NCBI RefSeq assembly: GCF_029637605.1
Contig: NZ_CP121261.1
Span: 1,612,001 to 1,676,000 of the forward strand
Reading direction: 5' to 3'
Source of the DNA: Achromobacter spanius
GTDB lineage: Bacteria > Pseudomonadota > Gammaproteobacteria > Burkholderiales > Burkholderiaceae_B
Length of the DNA stretch: 64,000 nt
The position numbers and the translations under genes were made by a program. The notes below the pieces were generated by a model. That model saw only the letters and a program-made list of their open reading frames with translations, searched no databases and was not told where the DNA came from. Positions 16,511-25,787 of the stretch are shown one piece after another (position 1 is the stretch's first letter; every line of letters starts with the position of its first letter).

Positions 16511-17744
16511 ATGCCCGCCCTGCCCCTAGCATTCCGCCGTCTGGCCGCGTCCAACCTGGCCGCCCAACTCTCTGAACAGATGGCGCTGGCGGCCGCGCCG
16601 CTGGTCGCCGTGCTGGCGCTGGGCGCCACCGCCGCGCAGACCGGCACGCTGCAAGCCGCGCAAACCTTGCCCTTTCTGCTGCTGTCGATGCCGGCGGGCG
16701 TGCTGGCCGACCGCATGTCGCGCAAAGCGCTGATGACCGCTGCCGAATGCGTGCGCGCCGCCAGCCTGCTGGGGCTGCTGGCCTTATTGTGGATGGGGGG
16801 CCTGAACCTGGCCTGGCTGGCCGCGCTGGGCTTTCTGGGCGCGGTGGGCACCGTGGCATACAACGTCTCCGCGCCGGCCTTGCTGCCCCGGCTGGTGCCC
16901 GCCAGCGAATTGGCCAGCGCCAACCGCTGGCTGGAACTGGCGCGCAGCAGCGCGTTCGCGGCGGGGCCGGCGGCGGGCGGCGCGCTGGTCGGCTGGATGG
17001 GCGCGCCCATCGCCTACGTGCTGGCCACCACCTTGTCGCTGCTGGCGGCGGCGCTATTGGCGGGCTTGCCTCGGGACGGGTCGGCGGGTAGCGGGAACCC
17101 GGCTCGCCGCCATCCCTTGACCGAATTGCGCGAAGGCGCGGCGTTCGTCGCCACGCACCCGCTGCTGCGTCCCGTGCTGGTCACGGCGGTGTTCTTCAAT
17201 ACCGCCTGGTTCGTGCTGCAAGCCGTGTACGTGGTGTACGCCATCGACCGCCTCGGCTTGAGCGCGACCGGAGTGGGCATCACCTTGGGCGTATACGGCG
17301 GCGGCATGCTGGCGGGCGCCCTGGCCGCGCCATGGCTGGCCCGCCGCCTGTCCTTCGGCGCGATGATCGCGGCCGGTCCGCTATCGGCCCTGGCGGCAAG
17401 CGTCCTGTTGCTGCTTACCTTGCTTGGCGTATCCGTCGGGCGTGGCGGCCGCGGCGGGCTTTTTCCTGTTTGGGGCGGGCCCCATCCTGTGGACCATTAC
17501 CACCACGACGTTGCGCCAGGCCGTCACGCCGAACGCGCTGCTGGGCCGCGTATCGGCCGTGATCCTGACGGCCACCTACGGCGCGCGGCCCGTGGGCGCG
17601 CTGATAGGCGCGGCGCTGGCCGCACGCATCGGGTTGGACGCCTGCCTGTGGGTGTCGGCGGCGGGTTTTCTGGTGCAGTTCGTGGTGTTGTTCACGTCGC
17701 CCGTTGCGCGGCTGCAGAGCCAGCCGCGCACGGTCAGTGCATGA
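16511..17744 (+). pseudogene. MFS transporter, frameshifted
   Basis: The first ~305 codons from ATG 16511 encode a major facilitator protein: paired helices, the A-motif-like loop GVLADRMSRKAL near residue 65, and further helices to about residue 300. At ~17423-17427 the frame breaks. The remaining helices (YPSGVAAAAGFFLFGAGPILW..., GRVSAVILTATYGARPVGALIGAALAARIG) continue in the next frame, open to the stop at 17744. Reading TTGCTGGCG in place of TTGCTTGGCG would restore one ~410-residue protein, so a single extra base is the simplest cause. The uncorrected frame ends at 17749 with an Arg/Gly-rich nonsense tail. Genuine mutation or sequencing error cannot be separated here. Substrate unknown; enterobactin/drug exporter-like MFS is possible. 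Confidence 0.8.
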
Positions 17745-17803
17745 AATAGTCGAGATCGCCCGCGGCTGAGAAGATCGGCTGACCTTTCAGCCAGCCGCCT
17801 GCG

Positions 17804-18328
17804 TTACTTCACCACGCCGCAGATCAGTCGCCCGCCTCCGCCGCCCAGCGGCTCGGGCTTGTCGCTGTAGTTGTCGCCGCCTATGTGCACCATCATCGCG
17901 TGCCCTTTCACGTCGGCCAGCTTCAGGTGTGGCGCCACCACGGCCTTCTTGGCCGTGCCGTCTTCTGCCACCGTAATGAACGGCAGGTCGCCCTGGTGCC
18001 CATCCTTGGCCATCGGCCCCTTGTGCGCCTTGGTGCCCTTCGGGTCCAGATGCCCGCCCGCCGCGCCACCAGGCGCCATCTTGCCGTTCACCATGCCCGG
18101 CATGCAGGAGCCCTTTTCGTGGACGTGAAAGCCGTGCTCGCCCGGCTTCAAGCCGTTCAGGTTGGGGGTGATTTCCAGCCCGCCCTTGGTGTCCTTCAGT
18201 GAAATCGTGCCGGCGCGTTTACCCAGGCCGTCGGCGGTCAGGAATGACATCGAAACGTCTTCGGCCAACGCGGCGCCAGACGCGCCCGCCATCGTCAGCG
18301 CCGCGACAAGCATCGAGATTTTCTTCAT
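17804..18328 (-). CDS. sodC: Periplasmic Cu/Zn superoxide dismutase
   Basis: Converts superoxide to oxygen and hydrogen peroxide in the periplasm; 174 residues. A signal peptide (MKKISMLVAALTMAGASGAALA) is followed by the mature enzyme. Copper/zinc ligands are visible: HVH in GFHVHEKGSC, His in GGHLDPKG, His in HKGP, Asp near HQGDLPFI and His in AMMVHIGGDN. The disulphide cysteines are in GSCMPG and LICGVV. The frame runs far upstream, but ATG 18328 gives the signal peptide and has an AGGAGG ribosome site. Monocistronic by position; its 3' end faces the MFS pseudogene. Confidence 0.95.
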   Translation of the reverse strand: MKKISMLVAALTMAGASGAALAEDVSMSFLTADGLGKRAGTISLKDTKGGLEITPNLNGLKPGEHGFHVHEKGSCMPGMVNGKMAPGGAAGGHLDPKGTKAHKGPMAKDGHQGDLPFITVAEDGTAKKAVVAPHLKLADVKGHAMMVHIGGDNYSDKPEPLGGGGGRLICGVVK

Positions 18329-18474
18329 GAAGTGCCTCCTGGAATCATGCACGCAAGGTGCGGATGCCCGGCCAGCACGAACCTTGCCGCCTGGCCCAGG
18401 GCGCAGAAAACAATAGCACCGGGGCAAGTCGGCGCACCAGCATTCTTCCTTCCTGATACAAGCGATCAGGCTTC

Positions 18475-19848
18475 TTAACGATTCACCAGCAGCACCAGCG
18501 CGTGCAGCGCAACACCGATCAGCCCGCCGACCAGCGTGCCGTTGAAGCGGATGTATTGCAGGTCGCGCCCCACGCTGAGTTCCAGCTCGTCGACCAGATG
18601 GCGTTCGTCCCAGTTCTTCACCGTGCGTGAAATGTGTTCGGTCACGCCGATGCGCAGCCGGCCGGTCAGGCGGCGCGCGCTGCCCATCACGTGGCTGTTG
18701 ATGGCGTCGCGCAGGCTTGGGTCTTCGCCCAGCTTGCGGCCCAGCGCCAGCATGGCGCGTTCCAGATGGCCGGCCAGCGCCGAGTTTTCGTCGGACAGGT
18801 CGCGCCGCAACGCGGCGTGGATGTCGTCCCACAGGCCTTGCACGTATTCCTGCACCTTGGGGTGGTCGATGGCGCGCTGCTTCAGGGCTTCAACCTGGGC
18901 CGACAAGGCCGGGTCGGTCTTCAGGCGTTCGATGTAATCCAGCACCCAGGCTTCGTAGTCGCGCCGCACGGGATGGTCGGGTTCGGACAACACGTCGCGC
19001 AGCTCGTCCATCAAGGCCATGGCCAGGCGGTCGGCCAGGTTGTCGGCAATGCCGTCCACCGACTTCACCACGTCCACCGCCGCGATGATGCGTGGCCATT
19101 CCTTGCGGGCAAACTTCACCAGCAGCTTGGACGCGCGTTCCTTCACATCGTCTTCGCCCAGGTAGCCGCCCAGGCGTTCCATGGCCGCATCCAGCAGTTC
19201 CTGGTGGCGCCCGTCGCGCGTCAACAGGCCCAGCACTTCGCCAACGGTGCCCGCCGCGTCCCAGCCGCGCAGGTTCTTCACGAATTCCTGGATCACCCCG
19301 CGCACGGCGTGGTCGTCCAGCATGTCCAGCGTTTGCAGCGCCACGCGGCGCGCACCGTCGCTCAAGGCATGCGCCTGCTTGGGCCGAACCAGCCAACGCG
19401 ACAGCCGCGTGGCGGGGTCGAACACGCGCAGCTTTTCCATCAGCGTGTCGGGGTCCAGGAAGTGGTCGCGCACGAACACGGCCAGGTTGTCGCCGATGCG
19501 GTCTTTGTTGCTGGGGATGATGGCGGTGTGCGGAATCGGCAAGCCCATCGGACGGCGAAACAGCGCCACCACCGCGAACCAATCGGCCAGCGCGCCCACC
19601 GTGGCCGCTTCGCAAAACGCCCGCACCCAGGCCCACGCACCCTGCCCGCCCATGACATGGCTGGTGATGAAGCCGCAAACCATGGCCACCAGCAGCGCCA
19701 GTGCGGCGATTTTCATGCGCCGCAACTGCGTGCGGCGCGCGTCGGAAGCCAAGGTGGAATGCGTGGCGAACGCGGCGGCGGCCCGTCCGGGCTGGGGCGC
19801 CAAGTCGGAGGTCTGGGACGTGTCGGCGGGTTCGGGCTTATCAGGCAT
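18475..19848 (-). CDS. DUF445 family membrane protein
   Basis: A 457-residue protein. A ~40-residue polar leader precedes a hydrophobic helix (~residues 45-63, AALALLVAMVCGFITSHVM). The conserved DUF445 core follows (FCEAATVGALADWFAVVALFRRPMGLPIPHTAIIPSNKDRIGDNLA), then a long helical region, and a C-terminal helix (FNGTLVGGLIGVALHALVLLV). Both ends are membrane-anchored with a large soluble middle. The family is widespread and uncharacterised. ATG 19848 is chosen; upstream frame extension to 19947 lacks family character. It lies 58 nt downstream of the AI-2E-type gene on the same strand, possibly co-transcribed. Confidence 0.88.
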   Translation of the reverse strand: MPDKPEPADTSQTSDLAPQPGRAAAAFATHSTLASDARRTQLRRMKIAALALLVAMVCGFITSHVMGGQGAWAWVRAFCEAATVGALADWFAVVALFRRPMGLPIPHTAIIPSNKDRIGDNLAVFVRDHFLDPDTLMEKLRVFDPATRLSRWLVRPKQAHALSDGARRVALQTLDMLDDHAVRGVIQEFVKNLRGWDAAGTVGEVLGLLTRDGRHQELLDAAMERLGGYLGEDDVKERASKLLVKFARKEWPRIIAAVDVVKSVDGIADNLADRLAMALMDELRDVLSEPDHPVRRDYEAWVLDYIERLKTDPALSAQVEALKQRAIDHPKVQEYVQGLWDDIHAALRRDLSDENSALAGHLERAMLALGRKLGEDPSLRDAINSHVMGSARRLTGRLRIGVTEHISRTVKNWDERHLVDELELSVGRDLQYIRFNGTLVGGLIGVALHALVLLVNR

Positions 19849-19906
19849 GGCGGCTTTTGCGTGACAACTTCGGCGTGGCAAGCGAGGCGTCAGCATAACA
19901 ACTGCG

Positions 19907-21151
19907 CTACTCGCCCAGGAACTCCGACACGGCCTCCAGCCCTTCAATGTGGTCCGCCACCACCTTGGCGATAAACGCGATGGGCACGGACAGCAGCGTG
20001 CCCCAGATGCCCCACAGCCAGGTGAACAAGAGCAGCATCATGAAGACGGCCACCGAATTCATCTTGGCGATGCGGCCTGACATCCAGGTGGTGACCAGCA
20101 CGCCGATCAGCAACGCAATGGCCACCGAGCTGCCCGCGACCTGTAGCGCCGGCCCGATCTCGCCAAACTGAATCAGCGCCGCCACCCCCGTGCCCACCGC
20201 CGTCATCAGCGGACCGAAGTACGGGATGATGTGCAAGGCGCCCGCCACCACCGCCCAGGTGGCGGCGTTTTCCAGGCCCAACAGGCGAAACGCCCCCCAC
20301 GACAGCACGCCCAGCGCCACGTTCGTGACCAGCATCATCGCCATGTACATGTGAATCGAATTGTTGATCTGGTCCAGCATGTGCACGCTGATCTTCTTCT
20401 GCGACAAGGTCTTGCCCGCCACCTTCACGAACTTGCGCTTGAACGCATTGCCCGACAACAGCAGGAAGAACACCAGGAACACGCTCATGGTCGCCTGGCC
20501 CAGGAAGGTGGCCAGCCCCTTGGAGCCCCACAGCAGGAATTCGCTGAAGCCCGCGTCGGACTTGGCCACCACCACCTGGCGGCCGGGTTGCACGCCGCCG
20601 GTGTCCTGCAGCACGCTGGCCGCGCCCTTGAGGCGTTCAATCAGCGACCCGTCACCGCTGGCAAAGTCGCCCAGCGTGCGCGAGATCTTGCCCGATATCT
20701 CGGGCAAGGCCTGCACGATGGAGTTGACCTGGCTTTGGGTGGCATAGATTAGGCCCGCCAGACCGAAGGCAATTACCGCCATCAGGATGATGATGCCGAC
20801 CGGGCGCGGCAGGCGCACCCGCTCCATCAGGGTCACGGCAGGGTCCAGCGCATACGCCACGACAATCGACATCACCACGGGCACGATGAATTCCTGCGCC
20901 ATCTTCAAGGAAAACAACACGGCCAGCACGGTCAGCGTGGTCAGACAGGCGCCGCGCGCCCAGACGTGCATGACGTTGGGCGCGGGCTCGGGAATGATGC
21001 CGGCGTCTTGGACGGTGGCTTTTTCTTCCGAGGCGCGATCGTCCGGCCCGGACTTTTCCGCCGCCCGTTCTTCGGGCGACATTGTTTCCGGCGCCACTTT
21101 TTCCGGCGTGATCTTTTCCGGCGTCACCTTCGCCGGCGTCGCGCTTTCCAT
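19907..21151 (-). CDS. AI-2E family transporter (PerM/YhhT-like permease)
   Basis: A 414-residue inner-membrane protein of the AI-2E transporter superfamily. About eight hydrophobic helices begin at residue ~68. Family sequences include FIVPVVMSIVVAYALDPAV, the hydrophobic pair ALHIIPYFGPLMTAVGTGVAALI, and a C-terminal LLFTWLWGIWGTLLSVPIAFIAKVVADHI. The first ~60 residues are polar and contain a five-residue repeat (KVTPE KITPE KVAPE TMSPE), matching a 15-nt DNA repeat at about 21080-21145. Export of small molecules or ions is known for some relatives; the substrate here is not predictable. Not evidence for quorum sensing by itself. Confidence 0.88.
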   Translation of the reverse strand: MESATPAKVTPEKITPEKVAPETMSPEERAAEKSGPDDRASEEKATVQDAGIIPEPAPNVMHVWARGACLTTLTVLAVLFSLKMAQEFIVPVVMSIVVAYALDPAVTLMERVRLPRPVGIIILMAVIAFGLAGLIYATQSQVNSIVQALPEISGKISRTLGDFASGDGSLIERLKGAASVLQDTGGVQPGRQVVVAKSDAGFSEFLLWGSKGLATFLGQATMSVFLVFFLLLSGNAFKRKFVKVAGKTLSQKKISVHMLDQINNSIHMYMAMMLVTNVALGVLSWGAFRLLGLENAATWAVVAGALHIIPYFGPLMTAVGTGVAALIQFGEIGPALQVAGSSVAIALLIGVLVTTWMSGRIAKMNSVAVFMMLLLFTWLWGIWGTLLSVPIAFIAKVVADHIEGLEAVSEFLGE

Positions 21152-21258
21152 CCCGTCCCCTCGTATTTCATTTTGGTGAACGCGGACAGCAAGTATCGTG
21201 CCTGGCGGTATTCGGCTTGTTTTCGGCTTGCTTTTAGCCCTGTGTTAAGCCTCGCCTT

Positions 21259-22188
21259 TTAGCCCTTCACCGCCAGCAGCCCCGCCTGCCCTTCGTGGTC
21301 GCGCTGCGCGCGTTCCAGAATGAATTCGATCAGCATGGAAATCGCGCGCGGATGGTGCCGATTGGGCATGTACAGCATGTACATGCCACGCCCGAAGATG
21401 CTTAGCCGCCATTGCGCCAGCGCGGCCAGCAACTCGCCGCGCGCAATGTCGTCGTGCACCACGTAGTCAGGCACCACGCCCACCCCCAGGCCGGCGCGGA
21501 TGGCGTCTCGCAGAAAGGCGTAGTTGCGCGAAATGACCGTGGGTTCCAGCACCACGTGCTGGCGCGGCTGGCCGCCATAGTAGGCCGACAGCCGCAGCGG
21601 CCGGCCAATGACGGCCGCGCTGATGATGGGCGACTGGCCCAGGTCCTCGGGCCGTTGCGGCAGGCCCCGGGCCTCGGCATAGGCTTTGGACGCGCACGCC
21701 ACGTAGCGCACCAACCCCAATTCACGCGCCACCAGGTTCTGGGGTGGCTCGGACATGATGCGTACCGCGATATCGACCTCGTCGCGCAGCAGGTCGTCGA
21801 CGCTGTTCTCGAACAGCACGTCCAGGACGATATCCGGATACGCCTGCTTGAACTCCAGCAGCCAGGGCGTCATCACAAACTGCCCATAGCCGCTGGGCAC
21901 GCTCAGCCGCACCTTGCCTTGCGGCGTCTTGCCCAGGGTGTCGACCGCCTCGCGCGCGGCGACCAGTTCGTCCTGGATGCTGCGGCCATGCTGATACAGC
22001 TTCAGCCCGATCTCGGTGGCTTCCACATGGCGCGTCGTGCGCCGCACCAGCTGCATGCCCACAGACCGCTCTAGCTGATTCAGGTGGTAGCTGACGTTGG
22101 CGCGGGTCATCTTCAGCCGGCGCGCGGCTTCGCTCAAGTTGCCGGCGTCGAGGATATCGACCAGCAAGGTCAAGGATTTGGTGTCCAT
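21259..22188 (-). CDS. LysR-type transcriptional regulator, divergent to the beta-oxidation operon
   Basis: A 309-residue LysR protein: N-terminal winged helix (MDTKSLTLLVDILDAGNLSEAARRLKMTRANVSYHLNQLERSVGMQLVRRTTR) and a C-terminal periplasmic-binding-like effector domain. ATG 22188 has an AAGGAG ribosome site 8 nt upstream and gives the canonical N-terminus, so the upstream in-frame start at 22236 is rejected. It is transcribed away from the pim-like operon across ~180 bp that contains three TGTCAA motifs, so it probably controls that operon in response to a substrate or CoA-ester-derived ligand (inference). Confidence 0.92.
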   Translation of the reverse strand: MDTKSLTLLVDILDAGNLSEAARRLKMTRANVSYHLNQLERSVGMQLVRRTTRHVEATEIGLKLYQHGRSIQDELVAAREAVDTLGKTPQGKVRLSVPSGYGQFVMTPWLLEFKQAYPDIVLDVLFENSVDDLLRDEVDIAVRIMSEPPQNLVARELGLVRYVACASKAYAEARGLPQRPEDLGQSPIISAAVIGRPLRLSAYYGGQPRQHVVLEPTVISRNYAFLRDAIRAGLGVGVVPDYVVHDDIARGELLAALAQWRLSIFGRGMYMLYMPNRHHPRAISMLIEFILERAQRDHEGQAGLLAVKG

Positions 22189-22248
22189 GGCGTCTCCTTG
22201 GGCCGGATTGTCAAATTTTTTTATCCGTCGTGTCAATTCCTGATGTCA

Positions 22249-22277
22249 TTGTCAAGACATCTTTACTGGGAAAGAAT
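22249..22277 (+). promoter_or_regulatory. Candidate promoter of the pim-like operon
   Basis: TTGTCA (22249-22254) and AAGAAT (22272-22277) are 17 nt apart. TGTCAA also occurs at 22209-22214, 22231-22236 and 22250-22255, spaced 22 and 19 nt. These are candidate LysR contacts in the divergent gap. Confidence 0.4.
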
Positions 22278-22370
22278 AAAGAACTAAGCGATACACGCAA
22301 AACAAGACAAGCGGTTTTTCCGGCTTGCCAGGCGCCGCGACGGCGGACGCCACTAAGGAGACAAGGACCC

Positions 22371-24494
22371 ATGACGGACAGCAGCACTGCCGGCGCCGCC
22401 CACGCGCGCCGCGACGAAGACATCCTGGTCATTACCCTGGACCACCCTCCGGTCAACGCGCTAAGCGCGGACGTGCGTCGCGGCCTGGCCGACGCCATCC
22501 AGGCCGCGCAAACCGACCCCGACGTACGCGCCATTCTGCTGGTGGGCGCGGGCAAGAACTTCATCGCCGGCGCCGACATCCGCGAATTCGGCAAGCCGCC
22601 CAAGCCGCCCGCCCTGCCCGACGTCTGCAACCAGATTGAAGCCAGCACCAAGCCGGTGGTGGCCGCGCTGCACGGCGCGGCGCTGGGCGGCGGGCTGGAA
22701 GTGGCATTGGCCGCGCACTATCGCTTGGCGCTCGCCAGCGCCAAGCTGGGCTTGCCCGAGGTAAACCTGGGCCTGCTGCCGGGCGCGGGCGGCACGCAAC
22801 GCACGCCCCGCCTGATTGGCGCCGCCGCCGCGCTGGACCTGATGCTGTCGGGCAAACACCTGTCGGCCGACGCCGCGCTGCGCGCCGGGCTGGTGGATAC
22901 GCTGGCCGAAGGCAATGACCCACTGACGGCGGGCCTGGCCTACACCCGCCAACTGTTGGCCGAAGACGCCGGCCCCCGCCGCAGCCGTGACGCCACCGCC
23001 GCACTGGCCGACAAGGCCGCCGCCCTGGCCGAAGCCGCCGCCGCCGGCGAGCGCATCGCCAAGACCCTGCGCGGCCTGTATTCGCCCGAGAAGATCGTCG
23101 ATGCCGTGCGTGCCGCCATCGAACAACCCTTTGACGAGGGCCTGCGCACCGAACGCGCGCTGTTCCTGCAATGCCTGGACAGCCCGCAGCGCGCCGGCCT
23201 GGTGCACGCATTTTTTGCCGAGCGTGAAACCGCCAAGGTCCCCGAACTGAAAGAAGGCAAGGCGCGCGCCCTGAACAAGATCGGCGTGGTGGGCGGCGGC
23301 ACGATGGGCGCGGGCATCGCAGTATCGGTGCTGGACGCCGGCTTGCCCGTGGTGATGGTTGAGCAGGACGATGCCGCGCTGGAACGTGGCCGCGCGCGTG
23401 TGGCGCAGGTATACGACCTGCTGGTCAAGAAAGGCCGCATCACGCAAGAGGAACGCGACGCCCGCTTGGCGCGCCTGACCGGCGCCACCACCTACGACGC
23501 CCTGAATGACGCCGACCTGATCATCGAAGCCGTGTTCGAGGACATGGACGTGAAGCTGGCCGTGTTCGCCGAACTGGACCGCGTGGCCAAGCCCGGCGCG
23601 GTGCTGGCCACCAACACGTCGTACCTGGACGTGAACCGCGTCGCCACCGCCACGCGACATCCGGGCAACGTACTGGGCCTGCACTTCTTTTCACCGGCCA
23701 ACATCATGAAGCTGCTGGAAATCGTGGTGGGCGAGCAGACCGCGCCCGACACGGTGGCCACCGGCTTCGAACTGGCGCGCAAACTGCGCAAGACGCCCGT
23801 GCGCGCGGGCGTGTGCGACGGCTTCATCGGCAACCGCATCCTGGCCGTGCACCGGCAGGCGGCGGACATGATGATGGAAGACGGCGCGTCGCCCTACGAC
23901 ATCGACGCCGCCGTGCGCGAGTTCGGCTACCCCATGGGCCCCTATCAGATGGCCGACCTGGCCGGTGGCGACATCGGCTGGGCCACCCGCAAGCGCCGCG
24001 CCGCCACCCGCGACCCGGCCTTGCGCTATGTGCAGATTCCCGACCGCCTGTGCGAACGCGGCTGGTTCGGCCAGAAGACGGGCCGTGGCTTTTACCTGTA
24101 CCCCGATGGCGCGCGCGTGGGCACGCCGGACCCGGAAGTGCTGGCCATCATCGACGACGAACGCCGCCGCGCCGGCGTTACGCCGCGCCCGTTCACGCAC
24201 GAAGACATCCAGCGCCGCTACCTGGCCGCGATGATCAACGAAGCCGCCAACGTGCTGGACCAGGGCATTGCGCTGCGCCCGTCCGATGTGGACGTGGTGT
24301 TCCTGTCCGGCTACGGCTTTCCGCGCCACCACGGCGGCCCGATGCACTACGCCGACAGCGTGGGCCTGGACCGTGTGCTGGCCGACATCCGCGCCTATGC
24401 GCAGGAAGACCCGGCGTTCTGGAAGCCGTCGCCGCTATTGGTGCGCCTGGCCGAATCCGGCCGCAACTTCGCCAGCCTGAATCAGGCTGCCTGA
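22371..24494 (+). CDS. Fused enoyl-CoA hydratase / 3-hydroxyacyl-CoA dehydrogenase (PimF/FadB-like)
   Basis: Bifunctional beta-oxidation enzyme, 707 residues. Residues 1-~190 form a crotonase domain (LDHPPVNAL; oxyanion-hole region GAGKNFIAGADIREFG; ALGGGLEVALAAHYRLA). Residues ~300-480 form the NAD-binding dehydrogenase domain (IGVVGGGTMGAGIAVSVLDAG; NTSYLDVN; GLHFFSPANIMKLLEIV). Two C-terminal 3HCDH helical domains follow to the end (EFGYPMGPYQMADLAG; GYGFPRHHGGPMHYAD). ATG 22371 is preceded by AAGGAG. The pairing with a ligase, a thiolase and two acyl-CoA dehydrogenases matches the Rhodopseudomonas pim genes for dicarboxylate degradation. Substrate chain type remains inferred. Confidence 0.9.
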   Translation: MTDSSTAGAAHARRDEDILVITLDHPPVNALSADVRRGLADAIQAAQTDPDVRAILLVGAGKNFIAGADIREFGKPPKPPALPDVCNQIEASTKPVVAALHGAALGGGLEVALAAHYRLALASAKLGLPEVNLGLLPGAGGTQRTPRLIGAAAALDLMLSGKHLSADAALRAGLVDTLAEGNDPLTAGLAYTRQLLAEDAGPRRSRDATAALADKAAALAEAAAAGERIAKTLRGLYSPEKIVDAVRAAIEQPFDEGLRTERALFLQCLDSPQRAGLVHAFFAERETAKVPELKEGKARALNKIGVVGGGTMGAGIAVSVLDAGLPVVMVEQDDAALERGRARVAQVYDLLVKKGRITQEERDARLARLTGATTYDALNDADLIIEAVFEDMDVKLAVFAELDRVAKPGAVLATNTSYLDVNRVATATRHPGNVLGLHFFSPANIMKLLEIVVGEQTAPDTVATGFELARKLRKTPVRAGVCDGFIGNRILAVHRQAADMMMEDGASPYDIDAAVREFGYPMGPYQMADLAGGDIGWATRKRRAATRDPALRYVQIPDRLCERGWFGQKTGRGFYLYPDGARVGTPDPEVLAIIDDERRRAGVTPRPFTHEDIQRRYLAAMINEAANVLDQGIALRPSDVDVVFLSGYGFPRHHGGPMHYADSVGLDRVLADIRAYAQEDPAFWKPSPLLVRLAESGRNFASLNQAA

Positions 24495-24584
24495 TCACGG
24501 CTGCCCGATCGCGAACCTGTGATCGCAGCCCCTTGATAGCAGCCCTTTGATCGCTGACTCACCCCACTTTCGACTGGAACCCTT

Positions 24585-25769
24585 ATGCGCGAAGCCGTCA
24601 TCGTCTCTACCGCCCGCACCCCCATCACCAAGGCGGGGCGCGGCGAATTCAACCAGATCGCCGGCCCCACGCTGGCTGCGCACGCCGTGCGCGCCGCCGT
24701 TGACCGCGCCGGCATCGACCCCGCCCTGATCGAAGACGCCTTCATCGGCTGCGGCTACCCCGAAGGCGCCACGGGCCGCAATATCGGCCGGCAAGCCGTC
24801 ATCCGCGCCGGCCTGCCGGTCAGCGTAGGCGGCGCCACCATCAACCGCTACTGCGCCTCGGGCCTGCAAGCCATTGCGTCGGCCGCCGGCCGCATCGTGA
24901 TGGACGGCGCCCCGGCCGTGATCGCGGGCGGCGTGGAACTGGTATCGCAGATCCGCACGCGCGACGACGGCGTCAGCGGCATGGACCCCTGGATACTGGC
25001 GAACAAGCCCGAACTCTATTTGCCCATGATCGAAACCGCCGACATCGTGGCCGCCCGCTACGGCATCAGCCGCGAAGCGCAAGACCGCTTTGCCGCGCAA
25101 AGCCAGGCGCGCACCGAAGCCGCGCAGGCCGCTGGCCGCTACCGCGAAGAGATCATCGCCGTCACCACCACCATGTCCGTCACCGACCGCGCCACGGGCG
25201 TCGTCAGCGAACGCGAAGTCACGGTGGACAAAGACACCTGCAACCGCCCAGGCACCACCTACGAAGCGCTGGCCAGCCTTGCGCCCGTGCGCGGCGAAGG
25301 CCAGTTCGTCACGGCCGGCAATGCCTCGCAACTGTCCGACGGCGCGGCCGCCTTGGTGCTGATGGAAGCGGGCGACGCCGAGCGCGCTGGCATTCGCCCG
25401 CTGGGCGCGTTCCGGGGCCTGGCCATTGCCGGCTGCGAGCCCGACGAAATGGGCATCGGCCCCGTCTACGCCGTGCCCAAGCTGCTGGCGCGCCACGGCT
25501 TGAAGGTCGACGACATCGACCTGTGGGAACTGAACGAGGCATTTGCGTCGCAAGCGCTGTATTGCCAGGAAAAGCTGGGCATCCCCATGGACCGCCTGAA
25601 CGTGGACGGCGGCTCCATTGCGCTGGGTCACCCGTTTGGCGTCACCGGCGCGCGCCTGGCCGGCCATGTGCTGATCGAAGGCCGCCGTCGCGGCGCCCGC
25701 TATGCCGTCGTCACGATGTGCATCGGCGGCGGCATGGGCGCAGCGGGCCTGTTTGAAATCTATGCTTGA
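24585..25769 (+). CDS. Acetyl-CoA C-acyltransferase (thiolase), PimB-like
   Basis: Thiolytic cleavage of 3-ketoacyl-CoA, 394 residues, normal thiolase length. The nucleophilic cysteine is in [10 protein letters not shown] (~residue 89), the catalytic histidine in [10 protein letters not shown] (~350) and the second cysteine in TMCIGGGMG (~380). The 90-bp gap before it holds short imperfect repeats of tgatcgc/ttgatagc and no gene. It is followed 18 nt later by the first acyl-CoA dehydrogenase. Operon position gives the last step of each beta-oxidation round. Degradative rather than biosynthetic direction is inferred from the operon. Confidence 0.92.
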   Translation: MREAVIVSTARTPITKAGRGEFNQIAGPTLAAHAVRAAVDRAGIDPALIEDAFIGCGYPEGATGRNIGRQAVIRAGLPVSVGGATINRYCASGLQAIASAAGRIVMDGAPAVIAGGVELVSQIRTRDDGVSGMDPWILANKPELYLPMIETADIVAARYGISREAQDRFAAQSQARTEAAQAAGRYREEIIAVTTTMSVTDRATGVVSEREVTVDKDTCNRPGTTYEALASLAPVRGEGQFVTAGNASQLSDGAAALVLMEAGDAERAGIRPLGAFRGLAIAGCEPDEMGIGPVYAVPKLLARHGLKVDDIDLWELNEAFASQALYCQEKLGIPMDRLNVDGGSIALGHPFGVTGARLAGHVLIEGRRRGARYAVVTMCIGGGMGAAGLFEIYA

Positions 25770-25787
25770 TATGCACTAAGGACCGAC

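Noticed and set aside
18425..18475. Hairpin cctgat/atcagg downstream of the DUF445 gene considered as a terminator
   Set aside because: The stem has only six pairs and no T run follows on the minus strand.
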